Source: Acanthochromis polyacanthus (lineage: Eukaryota; Chordata; Actinopteri; Pomacentridae). From it: 64,000 nucleotides of DNA. Position 1 is the stretch's first letter, and every line of letters begins with the position of its first letter. The translations under genes were made by a program, and so were the position numbers. The notes below the pieces were generated by a model. That model searched no databases. It was given only the letters and a program-made list of their open reading frames with translations, and was not told where the DNA came from. The DNA is taken from the NCBI RefSeq assembly GCF_021347895.1, contig NC_067123.1, forward strand, positions 35,513,571 to 35,577,570, in the 5' to 3' direction. This document shows positions 11,901 through 24,183 of this stretch, piece by piece.

Positions 11901-12480
11901 AACATTATGCGATTCCAGTAATCAAACAAACTAAATCACAAGAAGATTAATTAATCCGGACCTCCTCAGAAATAACTTTATACATACAAAGCATCACGGT
12001 AAGTCAAATTACTATAAACAAAGTTGATGAAGGGAACAATGGCATAATTCATAATTGCGCGCACACACACACACACAAGATCATATGGTCGCTACATGTA
12101 ATGCCCCAGTCCTCCTAAACACACACACTCTTATCTAAACACAGTCTAATGCAGTCCTGTGCACTATGGAAAATGTATATGCGGAACAAATTTGATTCAT
12201 AAATGGGCAGGTTTCAATTTGAATCCTCGCCCACTCTCTTATGGCTGGCTGCTAAAATAGAGCTCAGCCTGTGGAACTGGAGAGAGGAAGAAGGGAGGGA
12301 GGGAAGGAGTGGGTGAGAGAAAGAGAGAGAGGAAGGGGGAGAGAGAATCACCATTCAAGGTGATTTGAACGATAGTTTCTGTGTGGAGCTACAAGGCTGG
12401 TTGAGTGAATATGAGCGGCCAGCCAGCGAAGCCAATTTTATACATGGCTAAGTTTTCTCTTATACTATGTACCTGAGTGC
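8901..12480. other. No gene seen
   Basis: Mixed-composition DNA with short (CA)n runs at 9151-9182 and 12061-12077 and a purine-rich tract at 12278-12345. The 137-codon frame at 10338-10751 starts at TTG, has no family resemblance, and is within what chance would give in a window of this size. Confidence 0.55.
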
Positions 12481-12586
12481 ACGCACCCACATGCACACGC
12501 ACACACACACACACACACACGCACACAATCTACATATATACAAACAGACACCTGCACGCATGCACACACACGCACACACACATCTC
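12481..12586. repeat. Impure (CA)n microsatellite
   Basis: Alternating CA/CG runs interrupted by CTACATATATAC and CCTGCACGCATG. Frames across it are simple-repeat translations. Confidence 0.9.
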
Positions 12587-13011
12587 CACTTTGAAGGATT
12601 TTCATAATCTTTCTATCCTTGTGATGACCACCAGGGGAACAATGAAAACACACAAGCACAGCCAAGAACGATTCATCTTTTATGACTGTAATGGCAAATG
12701 TCCTCACCTAATGATAAACACAGCAAAAAACAAATGGGTCAATATACTGCATGCTCAAAAGTAAATGGACACCGAAAAAAATTAGCGGAGACCTAATTAT
12801 ACTGATATGTAACTTCTGGAACACAAATCATGCACATTTTGATGTATATGGTTTTGTAAGTTAGATTCTCATTCTCATTCCTCAAAACTGAAAGTACAGT
12901 CAAAACTATTCTGTTCTACAAAGACAAAACACATTATCTGGGTAACTGGGGGAAAAAAAGTTATGACACACTTAAACTTATGCAGTCCCTGCAGCAGAAA
13001 AGTCAGAGATG
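12587..13011. other. No gene seen
   Basis: Unique-looking DNA. CTCAAAAGTAAATGGACACC at about 12753 faintly resembles a Tc1-type terminal repeat, too weak to call. Confidence 0.4.
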
Positions 13012-13013
13012 TA

Positions 13014-13606
13014 CAGTTCTGAACAAAAGTTTATTCACATTTTAAAGAGCATGTATAGTACGACAGTCATGAGTTTTCAATGATTCCTAGTTTATATTTT
13101 TCACAATGGAATCCTTGACAGACATGTATTTTAGTTCTTTCATAAAAGTTTGCCATAGATATGACAAGAAAAAAATATATACAGCAATGCTAATGTTTGG
13201 TATAACGTCCCATGGCCATTTTCTCCTCAACTCTACACTTTTGTCTAAAAGCTTCTGCTTGTATCTTTGAACACTCCTTTTGACAGAACTGGTGCACTTC
13301 AAATAAGCTTTCTGAAAGAGACTTGTTTCTTCATCACAGCCCACAGGTTCTTGATTAGGTTTAGGTCAGGATTTAGGGGTGAAACCTTTCTGATCTGATT
13401 TAGTCAAAGCTCCTCTCCACTGTAGTGTTTGTGGCTGAATCTAATGAGTGTATCAAATGGGCCCTATTTAAATAGCTTCAGAGGAGTCAGCAACTGTACT
13501 TGATCGCAAACACTTGCGAGAAGTTAAGAGGTCATTCCACACATACACACACACACAAAAAAACGGATTAACACAACTTTAAACTGTAAACTTTTGTTCA
13601 AAATTG
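13014..13606 (-). mobile_element. Tc1/mariner-type non-autonomous element
   Basis: The left end CAGTTCTGAACAAAAGTTTA and the reverse complement of the right end CAATTTTGAACAAAAGTTTAC form imperfect terminal inverted repeats of about 19 bp. TA dinucleotides flank both ends (13012-13013 and 13607-13608), as expected for TA-target transposition. It is 593 bp long with no complete transposase. An 85-codon minus-strand frame at 13087-13344 may be a transposase relic but shows no DDE triad. Confidence 0.8.
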
Positions 13607-13719
13607 TATGTCATGTAAAAGCTAGCTGCTGCAATGTTTGGAACTAATTGCCACCGCTCAAAGAAAATCATCCAATCTGATAAAATTGCAGTTTGGCCTC
13701 TCAGTTTCCTCATAGTTAA

Positions 13720-14022
13720 AGGTTCACTGTGCAAGATTTAGTGGCACTGAACAATGATGTTCAAGATTTCAAACAACTAAATACCCCTTGCCTCACTCAT
13801 GTCATTAAAAACATATAAGGCCCTGTTTAGAACCAATGTTTTTTGTTTGTTTGTTCAAGGCTACTGGAGAAAAATGGCAGTGCAACATGGTGGACTTGAT
13901 GGAGTCCTTGGTGGATACAAAGGGCTCATTCTAATCAAACCAAAACACACCGATGTTTATAATTCAACACTTTTAATCCCATTTCTATCAATAAATCTCC
14001 TGGAATCCTCCATACTGGTCTT
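13720..14022. mobile_element. TTAA-flanked miniature element
   Basis: Flanked by TTAA at 13716-13719 and 14023-14026. The ends AGGTTCACTGTGCAAG and, reversed, AAGACCAGTATGGAGG form imperfect inverted repeats. The interior matches a common teleost element (AAGATTTAGTGGCA, GGGCTCATTCTAA). TTAA targets fit piggyBac- or Kolobok-type mobilisation. It has no coding capacity; the 75-codon frame across it is incidental. Confidence 0.75.
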
Positions 14023-14026
14023 TTAA

Positions 14027-14892
14027 ATAATAGCTACTACAAATCAGTTCATGATGGAGAGGGCAGAAACAAAGAAGGGAAGAATATGGATTTAGTGCAA
14101 AAAGAAAAAACTTAAAATAGGCAAGTCGCTACCAGCAGCTTATACTTTTAGTTCTATATGTAATTCAGTACTACTATATGAGTGCCTACTATACACTACT
14201 TCATGTAAAACAAAGTGGGGAAAAAAAATTCAAGTCCAGGATACAGATAAACAGTATTTGCCGAGTACAGGAGTGCCCTGTACTCTTTCCTTCTTTCACT
14301 CAGGGTGTGGTTCGACAGACAGGAAACAGTCCCCTCTGCTTTTAGCTGGGGCCCTACACAGGGTGTGCATGGAAGTGTGTGTGTTTGTTTGTGTGTATGT
14401 GTGTGTGTCAGGGTGTAGTGTGCCCACTCAAACACGTCAATAAGTAAAGAAATGCTCTTCCCATCTATTTCGTCAGTGCAAAGCTAAGCCATCAGAGCGC
14501 TCATGTTTCCAAGTCTGAGTCATATCTGAAAGTGATTCCTAAAAACTGAGATTTTTGTTTATCCACAAATTTCTGACATTCGCTGCGAGTAAATCTCACA
14601 GTGGAGCAGAATTCAGCGCAGACCCAGACTTCCCAAACAGTGTTTTAATCACACAAAGGTTTCTTTTCCAAAAATCCTCTTTAACCAATGTAAATAAGAA
14701 CGATGACACACAGATATAAATTGAAATATCTAACTTTTTCCAATATATTCTGTTCTATTCTACTGTTTGTGTGTGTTTGCACGTATGTGTGTGTCCAGAC
14801 GGACGTCAGAGTGGTCAGTTCGTCTTGGCACCGTTGCAAAGGGCTGGACCATTGTGGTTTTGTTTGAGCTTAGCGCCAATATACTGCGTACA

Positions 14893-14894
<2 letters not shown>
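14027..14894. other. No gene seen
   Basis: Contains an impure GT run around 14378-14408. No recognisable gene or repeat. Confidence 0.5.

Positions 14895-14977
<83 letters not shown>
14895..14977. repeat. (TG)n microsatellite, about 83 bp
   Basis: Uninterrupted TG dinucleotides. Several frames through it encode only Cys-Val or Thr-His repeats. Confidence 0.97.
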
Positions 14978-14981
<4 letters not shown>

Positions 14982-17846
14982 TTGACTTGTCCTCGGGCTA
15001 AAATGAGCACCAACCACAACAGACAAACAGATCGACTGATAGACAAAAAGAAGGAAAGAAATTGAGAGACCGACCACAGAAAAGAGAAAGGGCCTCCCTG
15101 AAAAATTTAGTTTCCAAACACAACAACTCCCTCACACAAACATGGAGGCCCTGGACCTCCATCCATCCTTTACTGCACATCGAGTGGAGCTTCTCGGGTC
15201 CCATGAAAATTCCTTTTGTCTTAATTTCATTAGACAGATGTCTTTAAAATCTGAATTTGGAAAAACACTAAACAAAACAAAAAGATCCGAAGCATTTTTC
15301 ATCATTTGCAACAGAAAAAACGATGAATGTGACGATTGCAAGAAGAAACACTAGATGCTGTTTTCAGGTAACAGTCACAGAGCAGCAGAAGAACACAGAG
15401 GAGAGTAAAGTAGAAAATGCACAACTCCAGCTGTGTGAATGTACAAAGGCCCATACTTGCATAATTACAGAAGTAATATATGAATGAATAAATTATTATG
15501 GCAGAATAACCAAGAGTGAGTCTAAATTAATGTGACTAATTATTGAAACATTTAGCTACATCAAACACACACCATATTTATCATTTTACTATGGACAAAG
15601 TACAAACCTTATGTTTCACCAAGCAATTATTTTCTCATAAAAAAAGGAGTAAATGCTGCTTTCTGTCTGTTATTGTTTGACCATAAATAAAACGCAAACA
15701 TATTTTTTTTGCTATATATTTGCTTTCTGTTTCAATTAGTGATTACACATTTCTGCATTAGCTACCAGACTTCAGACTCTTCTAATATCTTCCTTTTCAA
15801 GAAGTATTTGAGTGCTGCAGAATTCACTTTCAGCCATGCAAAGCACTTTGGAGCAGCCAAAAGACACTGAGGTTAACCTGTAATTGGGGCCGTGTGCTCT
15901 CCCTTGTTAAGTTAAATAAAAGTCATGTCCCTTATTGTCACTTGTGCAGTATGTGACTGAGATGATTTGATTTTTCATGCCTCAGAACCAACTAGCTGCT
16001 ATCATAGCTTGTGGCTTCAGAGCAGGCCAGCCGCAGGACCTAAATCCAAAGAGGCCTCTGCACTGCTAAAGCCATTATCGCTTAGAATAACCCTGTTCCC
16101 AGTGTGCTGGGCTCTGCATGCATGCATGGATGTGTGTGTGTGCGTTTATGTACGTGTAGCTGTTTTGACCAGTAGTTAAAGATCTGAACATGCAATCGGC
16201 TACTCTGTGGTGAACGTTTCTGCTTTTTTCTTTTTAACTTTTTCTGTTGTTTTCATGCATGGCCATCAACCCGGCCTCCACCCCTTCCTCCCTCCCTCCC
16301 TCTGTCTCATTCTTTTCTGCTTCTTGTCTTCATAAAACTGTTTTTAAACTTTGTATATCTTTTTGCCCTTTTTGATGAGGTTTTGCTCTCCCCTCGATCC
16401 ATGGGCCTGGTTCCGTTGTCTGTTTTTCTCTCTTTCTTTGTCTGTCTTTCTTGACAATGAACTTCTGTGACCTTAAAGACTGGTCGTCTTTTATGGGGAT
16501 GCCAGTCAGTTGAAAAACTGGGGCGGCTTCTGCAGAAGAGTTGTTTTGACCAGTGTGTCTCCATTTTCCAAATGCTCCTCCAAGGTTATGCTATACAAGT
16601 AGCTCGCTTTGTCAACTTCCTGTTCTTCCTAACACAATCCTGCAACAAACTAAGTTCCTCTCTCCATCAGTGTGTCACTCGTGATATTCCTGCAAAAACC
16701 AATAAAAAGGCAAAACAATTCAGTGCACTTGGCTGTCAGTCTGAAGCCCCATTCATACTGGACTTAGATGTCATTTACCCCCATGCACGTTTTGTGTCAC
16801 ATTCATGTGGGATAAACTAAGTCTATGTTTCACTCAGACTTACAAAGCAAATCCCAAGGATTATCTCTGAACACAATTGAAACACTGTGAGATGAGCCCA
16901 TTTAATGTGCGCCCAAAATGCTACTTTTTTTTTTTTTTTTTTTACTGTGGCATTGTGCAATTTCAACCAGCAGAAGCAGGGGGAAACCCAAAAACAAGAC
17001 AACAAATCCAATAACACTAATAACTGAGATTTGGATAAGATAACAGATAAGATAATGTCTGTTCACACTATGTGATATCATCATATTATTTGGAGATTTG
17101 GGCAAAATCGAAGAAATTATAGATTTTCACGGGATTTAGAATACAAACACGCCACTGCAAATTGAGTCAAGGCAAACAACAGAAAAGCGTAAACCTCAAT
17201 ACAATTTCTTTTAACTGTCAAATAGCTCAATCAATGCAGTTTTGGTAAGCTGTCAAGTACAGCATTTCCTAAGAACAATCCAAAATTAACACTTTAGAAA
17301 GACTACATTGAAAATTCAAGCCCACAGTAGAAACTCACTGCAACAAAAGTGAATAAACTTGTGATCACTGAAACAATACTCGGTATATTTAATTTTTCTA
17401 ACTAGCTGAATCACAAATATCTTAGAACACAGGTCAGTTTTGGACTCATGAGCTGCATCAGACTGTATGTTTCTATACGAAGTCATGATGGAAACATGCA
17501 GTGAGATGCTGCCGTGATGAAGACGCACATCTTAAAACAAAATGACCAAAAGAAAACTGACTGTGAGACTTCTCAAAGGTGAAAGGGGGATGCAAGAAGA
17601 TCAGTGACCAACTAAAAGTCAGTGGAAACATTTGCAGTCGTAATTAGGAGGTTGAAAGTGAGCTGTCGTACCACTAATCAGGGCTGCAGTGGTCGTCTTT
17701 CTGAAATGCTGTTATTTAAAGTGTGCTACTTGCTCAATTTAGCTCTGAAAATAGACAGGCAATTGTTTCAAACTTGGCTCATTGCTGAAAAAGACAACGA
17801 TGTTCATCATAAGCTCATGAGGCTCACAGAAATGTTGTTTTCATAA
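14978..17846. other. No gene seen
   Basis: Unique-looking DNA with a T20 run at about 16924-16943 and pyrimidine-rich stretches at 16276-16450. The stretch 15970-16120 is complex and repeat-free but is not coding. Confidence 0.5.
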
Positions 17847-17930
17847 CCTTTTGATGCACAACATGGGTCAAAAGTGACTCATATTCAATGGAATGTGGGT
17901 ATCCTTTCACCTGTGTTGTTCATCAAAGGG
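17847..17930. mobile_element. 84-bp piggyBac-type miniature element
   Basis: The left end CCTTTTGATGCACAACATGG and the reverse complement of the right end CCCTTTGATGAACAACACAGG are near-perfect inverted repeats. The right flank is TTAA; the left flank is ATAA, one base off. The whole unit is little more than two ends. Confidence 0.75.
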
Positions 17931-17934
17931 TTAA

Positions 17935-20679
17935 AGTAGTAATTGGTCTACAAAGTGAGGAGGTTGTGCCACAGAAATGAAGATACACAGGGAAAAAGTG
18001 TGCTTCCTTTGTATCGCTGCCTCCAATCAGTGTTAGCAGGACTCAGACATGAAATGCTGACAGCCAGGTATCCAACGGTCCAACGGTCATTCGCTGTAGA
18101 GACCTTACGGACGCTCGAGTAAGTCTGTGAACCACTTAGCAGCTGGTACGCGAGACGCAAGGAATCCCACATCCAGTGATGAGAAGGAGATGAAGTCATC
18201 AAGTGGCTAAATGAAAACGGAGATCAAGATAAAGCTCCCAGATGTGGATGAGGAAGAGGTGGAGAGAATACCTGATTACAGATGACAGTGGTGGACTTTT
18301 GAAAACCGGAACATGACAGAAAGTGAAATGGACAAGGCAAGCTGGGGAGGAGGTGGAATGACAGAAAGAAATAAAAATTTAAAAGAGAAAGATAAGTAAA
18401 TGTGCAGAAGGTGACAAATAATAGCAGAAAGACAGGCGGTTTGTCTGTCTAATTGGAAATCAAAGAACAAAGACATTTTTTTTGCACAGGGAGAGATGGA
18501 AGAATGCCAAAATTCGCCCAAAAAAAAAAGAATAAAGAAACACAGCAGCTGGGAAATGACCCAGAGGGAAATCAGAGCTGTGATTGACGTCCACACAGAT
18601 CAGTTAAAACTTTTGCATCATTGTGTGCGTGTGCACCCATGTGTGAGAGTGTGTTTAGTAGGCAGCAGAAAAGGCAGATAGCAGGAAATGGAAAGGAAAT
18701 TAGCAGAAATGTTCTAAAGATTAGAATTCATGGTTTCACTCGGATAGATTTTGATTTCCTCCTGGTTAAGTGGGAGACGAGAGAATCTTTTTTCTCTCCC
18801 TTTCTGTCTTTTACCACAAGACGGGGATAGGCATAACAATGAGTGTGTTGTTTGCTATCCCAGAAGACATTCAACTTCAAGCTTTTCTGCCATAATTTAC
18901 ATATAATGCAATGGTGCAGACGGAGGGAGGGAGTAAAGAAGAAATAAAGAGAGCGAGGAAAGGGGAGAAAACAAGGAGTTATCAAAGCCCATATCGGTTA
19001 TTATATTGACTGTGAAACTGGTATAACAGTCTGTTACTACTATCCACACATTTACTGTCATTCAGAACTCTAGGAATGCACAAATGAATCCAATCTGTTA
19101 CATGATATTCCCTCAAAAATGTTATATTCACTGTATTTCTACATGCACACACACATAGCACTATTCTTGCTGAGGGTATTGTCTGAGCTTGAGAGTCCCA
19201 GTGAAAGCAGATTCGAAAGTCACGCAAAAGTATGCTGCCTGAAAACACTCAACACTGATGACAAGCTGCAGGAATAAGTGCACGGTGTGAACAGTGAATG
19301 AGACACTGAAACTTTGAGAACTTCGGCTCACCAGTCTGAAACAAAGCCCAAAGCGACAATTCTTTTTGGCAGTGAACCTGTTATTTTGGCGGTGAGGACA
19401 AGTCAAAGTCATGTTTCTGCGGAGCGTGCTGACAGATTTATCTGCTCTATCGGCAGACAGTGTGGAGACTGGATTAGTCTGCAAAAGCCTGAATTGGAAC
19501 AATGTTTTGTTACTTTCACGGCCGATGCTTTTAAAATTCTCATTTTCTGCAATATCTGTCATTTAATTCCAATAAAAGTGAGGAAAAGATGGCCATTATT
19601 GCAACTCTGAGACTGGATGCAAAGTTTGTCTTCCGCATCCAAATAGGCAAACTGCTCCCTACATTTGTGCTGAATATTGGCAATGGATGAAAATTTTGTA
19701 GCGCAAAATCGTGAACATAGGAGTAGCAGACAGTAGAGCGAGATTTTTATTCCCCAAACATCTGCTTTGTGGCTTTCTGTTGCTTAACGTGCTGTATGTG
19801 TTTGAATTATTTTCTACCCAACAGTTGCAAAAATCTAACTTTTATATTCCATACACCCATGTGTTCTTCATTTTCTGTCACAGTCTAACAGTCAGGCATT
19901 GACGAGACGAATCCAGCGGCGTGACTCACAAGCAAACTCAAATACCAGAGCTGCCCGATGATAAAATCACCATGAATCAGTTAATTCAAGACCCGATCCG
20001 TGGAAAATCACGTTTTCTACCTTGTTAACATGTCCATATGGTGCTTTTGTATATGCTAGAAGAAATATTAGGAGCAAAATTTAAGACAGAGATTTAGATT
20101 TTTAGGGTTTCATAGATAACAAACCTAAGGAAGCGATCCTTGGGGAATGAGTTCTTCATGGTTAAGACACCAACTGAGACTTCAAGAATCCTGTAATACT
20201 TTCAGAGTAAAAGATACCAGGTAAGGATATAGATTAGATGGTCATTCCATTTATAATTTGGTTTGTCAAAATCTTAATTTTATTTAGCTTTAAATAGGAG
20301 AAACAAAACTCCCCTGTGGCTTTCATTTTGCTTTGTTCAATGAATTTTTTCATTTCTTACGCAATATGGTACAGTGCACACTGAACAAACATTTCAGAGC
20401 AAAATTTTATCAACCTCAATGTTTTCACCTCCTTGTTTAAAGTCGAATACATTGTTACTGATTGCTTTTTGTCTGAAAATAAGATTATCATGGAGAGAAA
20501 GCAAACGAAACATCTAAATCAGCTACTGTACTACTGGAAAAGCAAAGCAAGAGATAAACTCTCCAAACACCAAGATCCACCAGTGGGTTCAAAAGGAATG
20601 TTGTCTCTAAAATATCAACAAAATCACACCTTTTATCAGAGGCTTATATAGGTAGCAATGGCATTGCACTGCCAAAGAC
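17935..20679. other. No gene seen
   Basis: Unique-looking DNA with purine-rich stretches at about 18350-18560. Frames of 85 to 133 codons occur on both strands here, but none has a recognisable domain. Confidence 0.5.
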
Positions 20680-20742
20680 AGTGCTGATGAACAGCTTCTA
20701 TTGTGCCCTGTGTGACTTAGGACCAGCTAAGGGAAGTTGCTT

Positions 20743-21000
20743 TCAAACTGTCCTTGTCGAACAAGTTACATGGAGGTCTGACGACGATTCCTGACACAGG
20801 AATGGATGAGTGACGGTCATCTGCGGCGACCAGCTAGCAGTTTGGTCGTACCATGATGGGTTTGGGGTTTTTTTGGTGTAATGAATGGCTGTTTTGGAGA
20901 TCTTCAGTCTTTTTGCTACCTGTCTCTCACTCAAACCAATTTCCAGCAGTGCCAAGATGGCTGCCTTTGTGGCTTCACATAATTCTTTTGTTTTAGGCAT
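20743..21000 (-). pseudogene. Tc1-like transposase N-terminal relic
   Basis: The minus-strand frame starts with MPKTKELCEATKAAILALLE and continues GLSERQVAKRLKISKTAIHY, a paired-type helix-turn-helix as in Tc1-family transposases, which bind their terminal repeats and catalyse cut-and-paste insertion at TA. After about residue 44 the similarity is lost. Comparison with the copy at 47.7-48.0 kb shows an internal deletion of roughly 37 bp and frame damage. The DDE catalytic domain is absent, so it cannot be active. Here the reading frame through the helix-turn-helix is intact, while the other copy has a one-base deletion at the corresponding A-run. Confidence 0.85.
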
Positions 21001-21118
21001 TATGTGAGAGCTGACAACTTCTGAGTTGTGCTACGACTTGAATGTCAGCAGGAAACCACTCTAGGCTTTTGCATGCGCAGCGTTGCTGATGACATGACAT
21101 GGCCTCTTATCTATACTG

Positions 21119-21319
21119 AATATATATAAAAAAAAAACCTATAAATTACATTTATCATCGCTCTGTCTCATGTCTCTAATTCTGCTAGGCGGATTTAAAA
21201 TCTGCCTGGATTCTAATTTCGCCTGTAACATATATATATATATATACATACTGAATTTTATATTGAATTTCCTTCCGGGGATTAATAAAGTTATTCTATT
21301 CTATTCTATTCTATTCTAT
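21119..21319 (+). mobile_element. Short LINE/SINE-type retro-insert nested in Tc1-like copy
   Basis: Flanked by the 9-bp direct repeat TCTATACTG (21110-21118 and 21320-21328). The 3' end reads CTTCCGGGGATTAATAAAG followed by (TTCTA)n at 21292-21325, a tail style common in fish LINEs. Removing the insert and one duplicate restores alignment with the Tc1-like copy at 47.5 kb. It is only about 200 bp long, consistent with strong 5' truncation. Confidence 0.8.
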
Positions 21320-21506
21320 TCTATACTGGGAATACAATGATGCTGAAGCATGTCAAATAGGACACAAGTATGATGGAATCAGCTGCATTTTTTGTCGTGT
21401 TCTTTATATTCTTCAGGTAACATACCTTTAGTGTTACCAGGCATTAAAATGAACAAGAAACTGAAGAAAACAAGAGTGGTCTAATATTTTTTTTTCCATG
21501 ACTCTA

Positions 21507-22211
21507 TGCTGTTGATTTAAATAGGAAAGAAGCGCTGGAGGCCCATCAGTGCTGTGTTCTGTCTCCTCTCACTGGATATTTGCTGCTCTGCGTCACTCAC
21601 ACTCACACACCGCAGATAATGCAGACAATATGGCCATCACTGTTCTGACGGTGCCTTCCTCTCTACATCTGTATGTCTGCCCATCATCTCCTCTGGTCTC
21701 TCCCCCTGCCTCCCTGTCTTTCATCCCCTCTCGTTTTATCTCTCGCCCTCCCTCTGTCCTCCCATCACAACTTCTCTTTTCTGTACCTCACACTCTTTTG
21801 ATTTCTTCTTCTCTTTTCTCCTCCTCCTTTCGCTACCATCTCTCCTAGCATAATGCGGTGTAATACAGCTCTGTCATATCACTTGACAAAATAACTTACA
21901 CATTTTATTGGCTCATTTTAAGACAGTTTAGCCATAGTTTGTGTTAGTTATCTTTAAATTGCCATGAAGAGAAAGATGAAGAGGCCGCATGTTTCTCAAT
22001 AGATTGCTGGTGTCAGCAGTGAGCGTATCTAAATAAAACCGTCTTGTATCTCTGAACTCATCTGTATGTGCAGCACAGTGTGTGTTTTCTGCCAAGCCAG
22101 ACAGAAAAACAAGGTTCTTAAATTCTTTATTCTAAGCGTGAATTTTCCAGGTATCTTTTGATGTGTTCAAGTATTGATTTTGGGAATCCATTTTGTAAAA
22201 ATGTAGCTGTT
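21507..22211. other. No gene seen
   Basis: Pyrimidine-rich from about 21650 to 21850. No element boundary or gene recognised. Confidence 0.5.
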
Positions 22212-22215
22212 TTAA

Positions 22216-22765
22216 CTCTCTGAACCACAAGCCTCACCTGCAGGTTTGAAAAGTATGCTGTCTTTAAAAATTGCCAAAATTCCACCATTTATTACAGCCA
22301 AAACTGCAGGGAGGGGAAAAAAAAGAAAAAAGAAGGAATTTATGAATTTTTAACTTTCTGACAGTCCTTGAACTACTAAACTATGATGTGCCGTTCTGTC
22401 AGGAGTACTAACATAATCTAAGCTCATACTTTTCATCAAAATGACTTCTTTCTATAGCTCTCATTTTTAAAGCGTTTGCTTGCTGTGTTTGTTCCTGTTT
22501 GCTCTCACCAGATTCTCTAAAAAACAAATCCTCTAAAGTACTGACAACACTGGGGGGCACTTGGAAAAATGTGGATTCCAGGTTTTTGTCGATTTTTGTA
22601 AGATAATAAAGAAATTCAACTTTTGTTTTTCTTTTATTTAATGATTTATGGCATTATAACTTTCTTATAGCTGCTGCCCAAAAAAACCTTTTGAATTCTC
22701 TCTGCTTCTGTGTGTTGTGCTGTTTTCAGAGAGCTGTAGGACTTACATGCTGGGATTTCAGAGGG
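22216..22765. mobile_element. piggyBac-type miniature element
   Basis: 550 bp bounded by TTAA at 22212-22215 and 22766-22769. The ends CTCTCTGAACCACAAG and, reversed, CCCTCTGAAATCCCAG form short inverted repeats. Family shared with the 5' fragment at 27724. No transposase. Confidence 0.8.
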
Positions 22766-22769
22766 TTAA

Positions 22770-23330
22770 TACCCGGGGTTGGTACAAAAACGTTTGTTTC
22801 TGAAGCAAAGATTTTTTCATCACTATTAATAAAGTCAAAGCAAACCCATAAAATGTCTTCATTTTACACCCACAAGCATGTAGCGAGGCTGGGCATTGGT
22901 CATATTAAACTGTGGGTATTTGATTTTTGGAAAGCCAAATCATGCAGTTCAGAGTGCATAAGTCCTCTGAGGCCTAATAATCTCCCCAGTTGGCACTGCT
23001 TTAATATTCACAGATACAATCTCTCTAAACAGATCTGCCTGTTTAGAAAGTTTGAAAGGCCCTCTGTTACCTCAGAGGCTGCTGAGCCGCTGGCATTGAT
23101 CACCAACGCTCGCAAGCCTCCCCGCTCATAAATTACCACCATTTTGTGCAAAGAGCCATTGAAATATTACTGATTGCGCCTTTAACATCAGCTACCTGAA
23201 ATCATTAGCATCCTTGCAGCATAAATCCTATTAGCACAGTATGGCATCATTTAGCATTTTTACATCAGTGAACCTGGAGACGGTGTGTGGCACATTAGGA
23301 TGAGCGCAACTGAGAAAATAATGACAAAGA
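22770..23330. other. Candidate conserved non-coding stretch
   Basis: From about 22960 to 23260 the sequence is complex and repeat-free, with homeodomain-like AT cores (ATAAATTACC, AAATCATTAGC). This compositional look suggests a conserved non-coding element but is not proof. A 146-codon frame at 22691-23131 runs out of the adjacent piggyBac-type element and has no recognisable domain. Confidence 0.25.
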
Positions 23331-23339
23331 TGTAGGACT

Positions 23340-23414
<75 letters not shown>
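23340..23414. repeat. (GT)n microsatellite, about 75 bp
   Basis: Uninterrupted GT repeat. Confidence 0.97.
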
Positions 23415-23415
<1 letters not shown>

Positions 23416-24179
23416 GCCTATTTGCATGAATTTTTTCATCTTAAGCAGGTTTCTCGTTTTGTGAGTGCATGTATGTGCACATAAATTGCTCAAGCAGCCT
23501 AATTGATCAGACAGCATCTTGTTGCGGTGCGTTTCTTTAATCTCCTGGAGATTCTGTTATCGTTAGAGTTATGATAGCCCGATGCGGGGCAAATGTGTGA
23601 TTAATGATTTGTGTGTGCGGGTCTGTGCGTGTGTTTGCATGTGCATGTCACCATAAATCACATCTGATTATGATGATCAGGCAGGCAGAGAAATGAGCGA
23701 TGAGAAGGAGGGAGGAAGGAAGTCTGAAACGAGGAAGAGAGCGAGCGGGAGAGAGACACAGAGAGATACCAAGCAAGATGGAGGGAGGATGGAGGGAGAA
23801 GAGCGGGAGCGCTAGATGGATGGCAACACAGAGGTCATAATTCATAGCAACAAACCTCCGGCACTCCACTGAAAAATGATGACGCTTCAGTAACATTAAG
23901 TTACTAATCACTCACCCACATGGATTGTTCGTGTACGCTTGCATGCATTGGCTTTTAAAAACTTCACATGCATTAGACTACTAATAAGTCATTCCATAGT
24001 TGTGTGTGTTTGTGTGTCTGGATGTGTGTGCTTAAAAAAAACTTGAAGAAAGAAAGAGGGAGGCAAGTGTTTCATTGAGTTCCAAATATTTTCACATGTG
24101 AGTGCTCGTTTATCAGCACTACATTAAGCAGGGTTGTTGTTTTGTGCATCTGTATGAAAATATTTGTGGTCTTTTGCTA
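23415..24179. other. No gene seen; purine-rich tract
   Basis: A purine-rich tract lies at about 23690-23820 (GAAGGAGGGAGGAAGGAAG). No gene seen. Confidence 0.5.
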
Positions 24180-24183
24180 TTAA

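Larger units (their letters stand above)
20680..21504 (-). mobile_element. Truncated Tc1-like transposon
   Basis: Minus-strand copy of the family seen full length at 47419. It retains the 5' terminal repeat (reverse complement GAGTCATGGAAAAAAA at the right edge, followed by TA at 21505), the leader, and the start of the transposase. Homology stops near 20680, so the catalytic 3' half and the other terminal repeat are missing. A retro-insert at 21119-21319 interrupts the leader. Confidence 0.85.

Noticed and set aside
22691..23131. 146-codon open frame on the plus strand
   Set aside because: Begins inside a piggyBac-type element and runs into unrelated DNA, with a non-ATG start and no domain.
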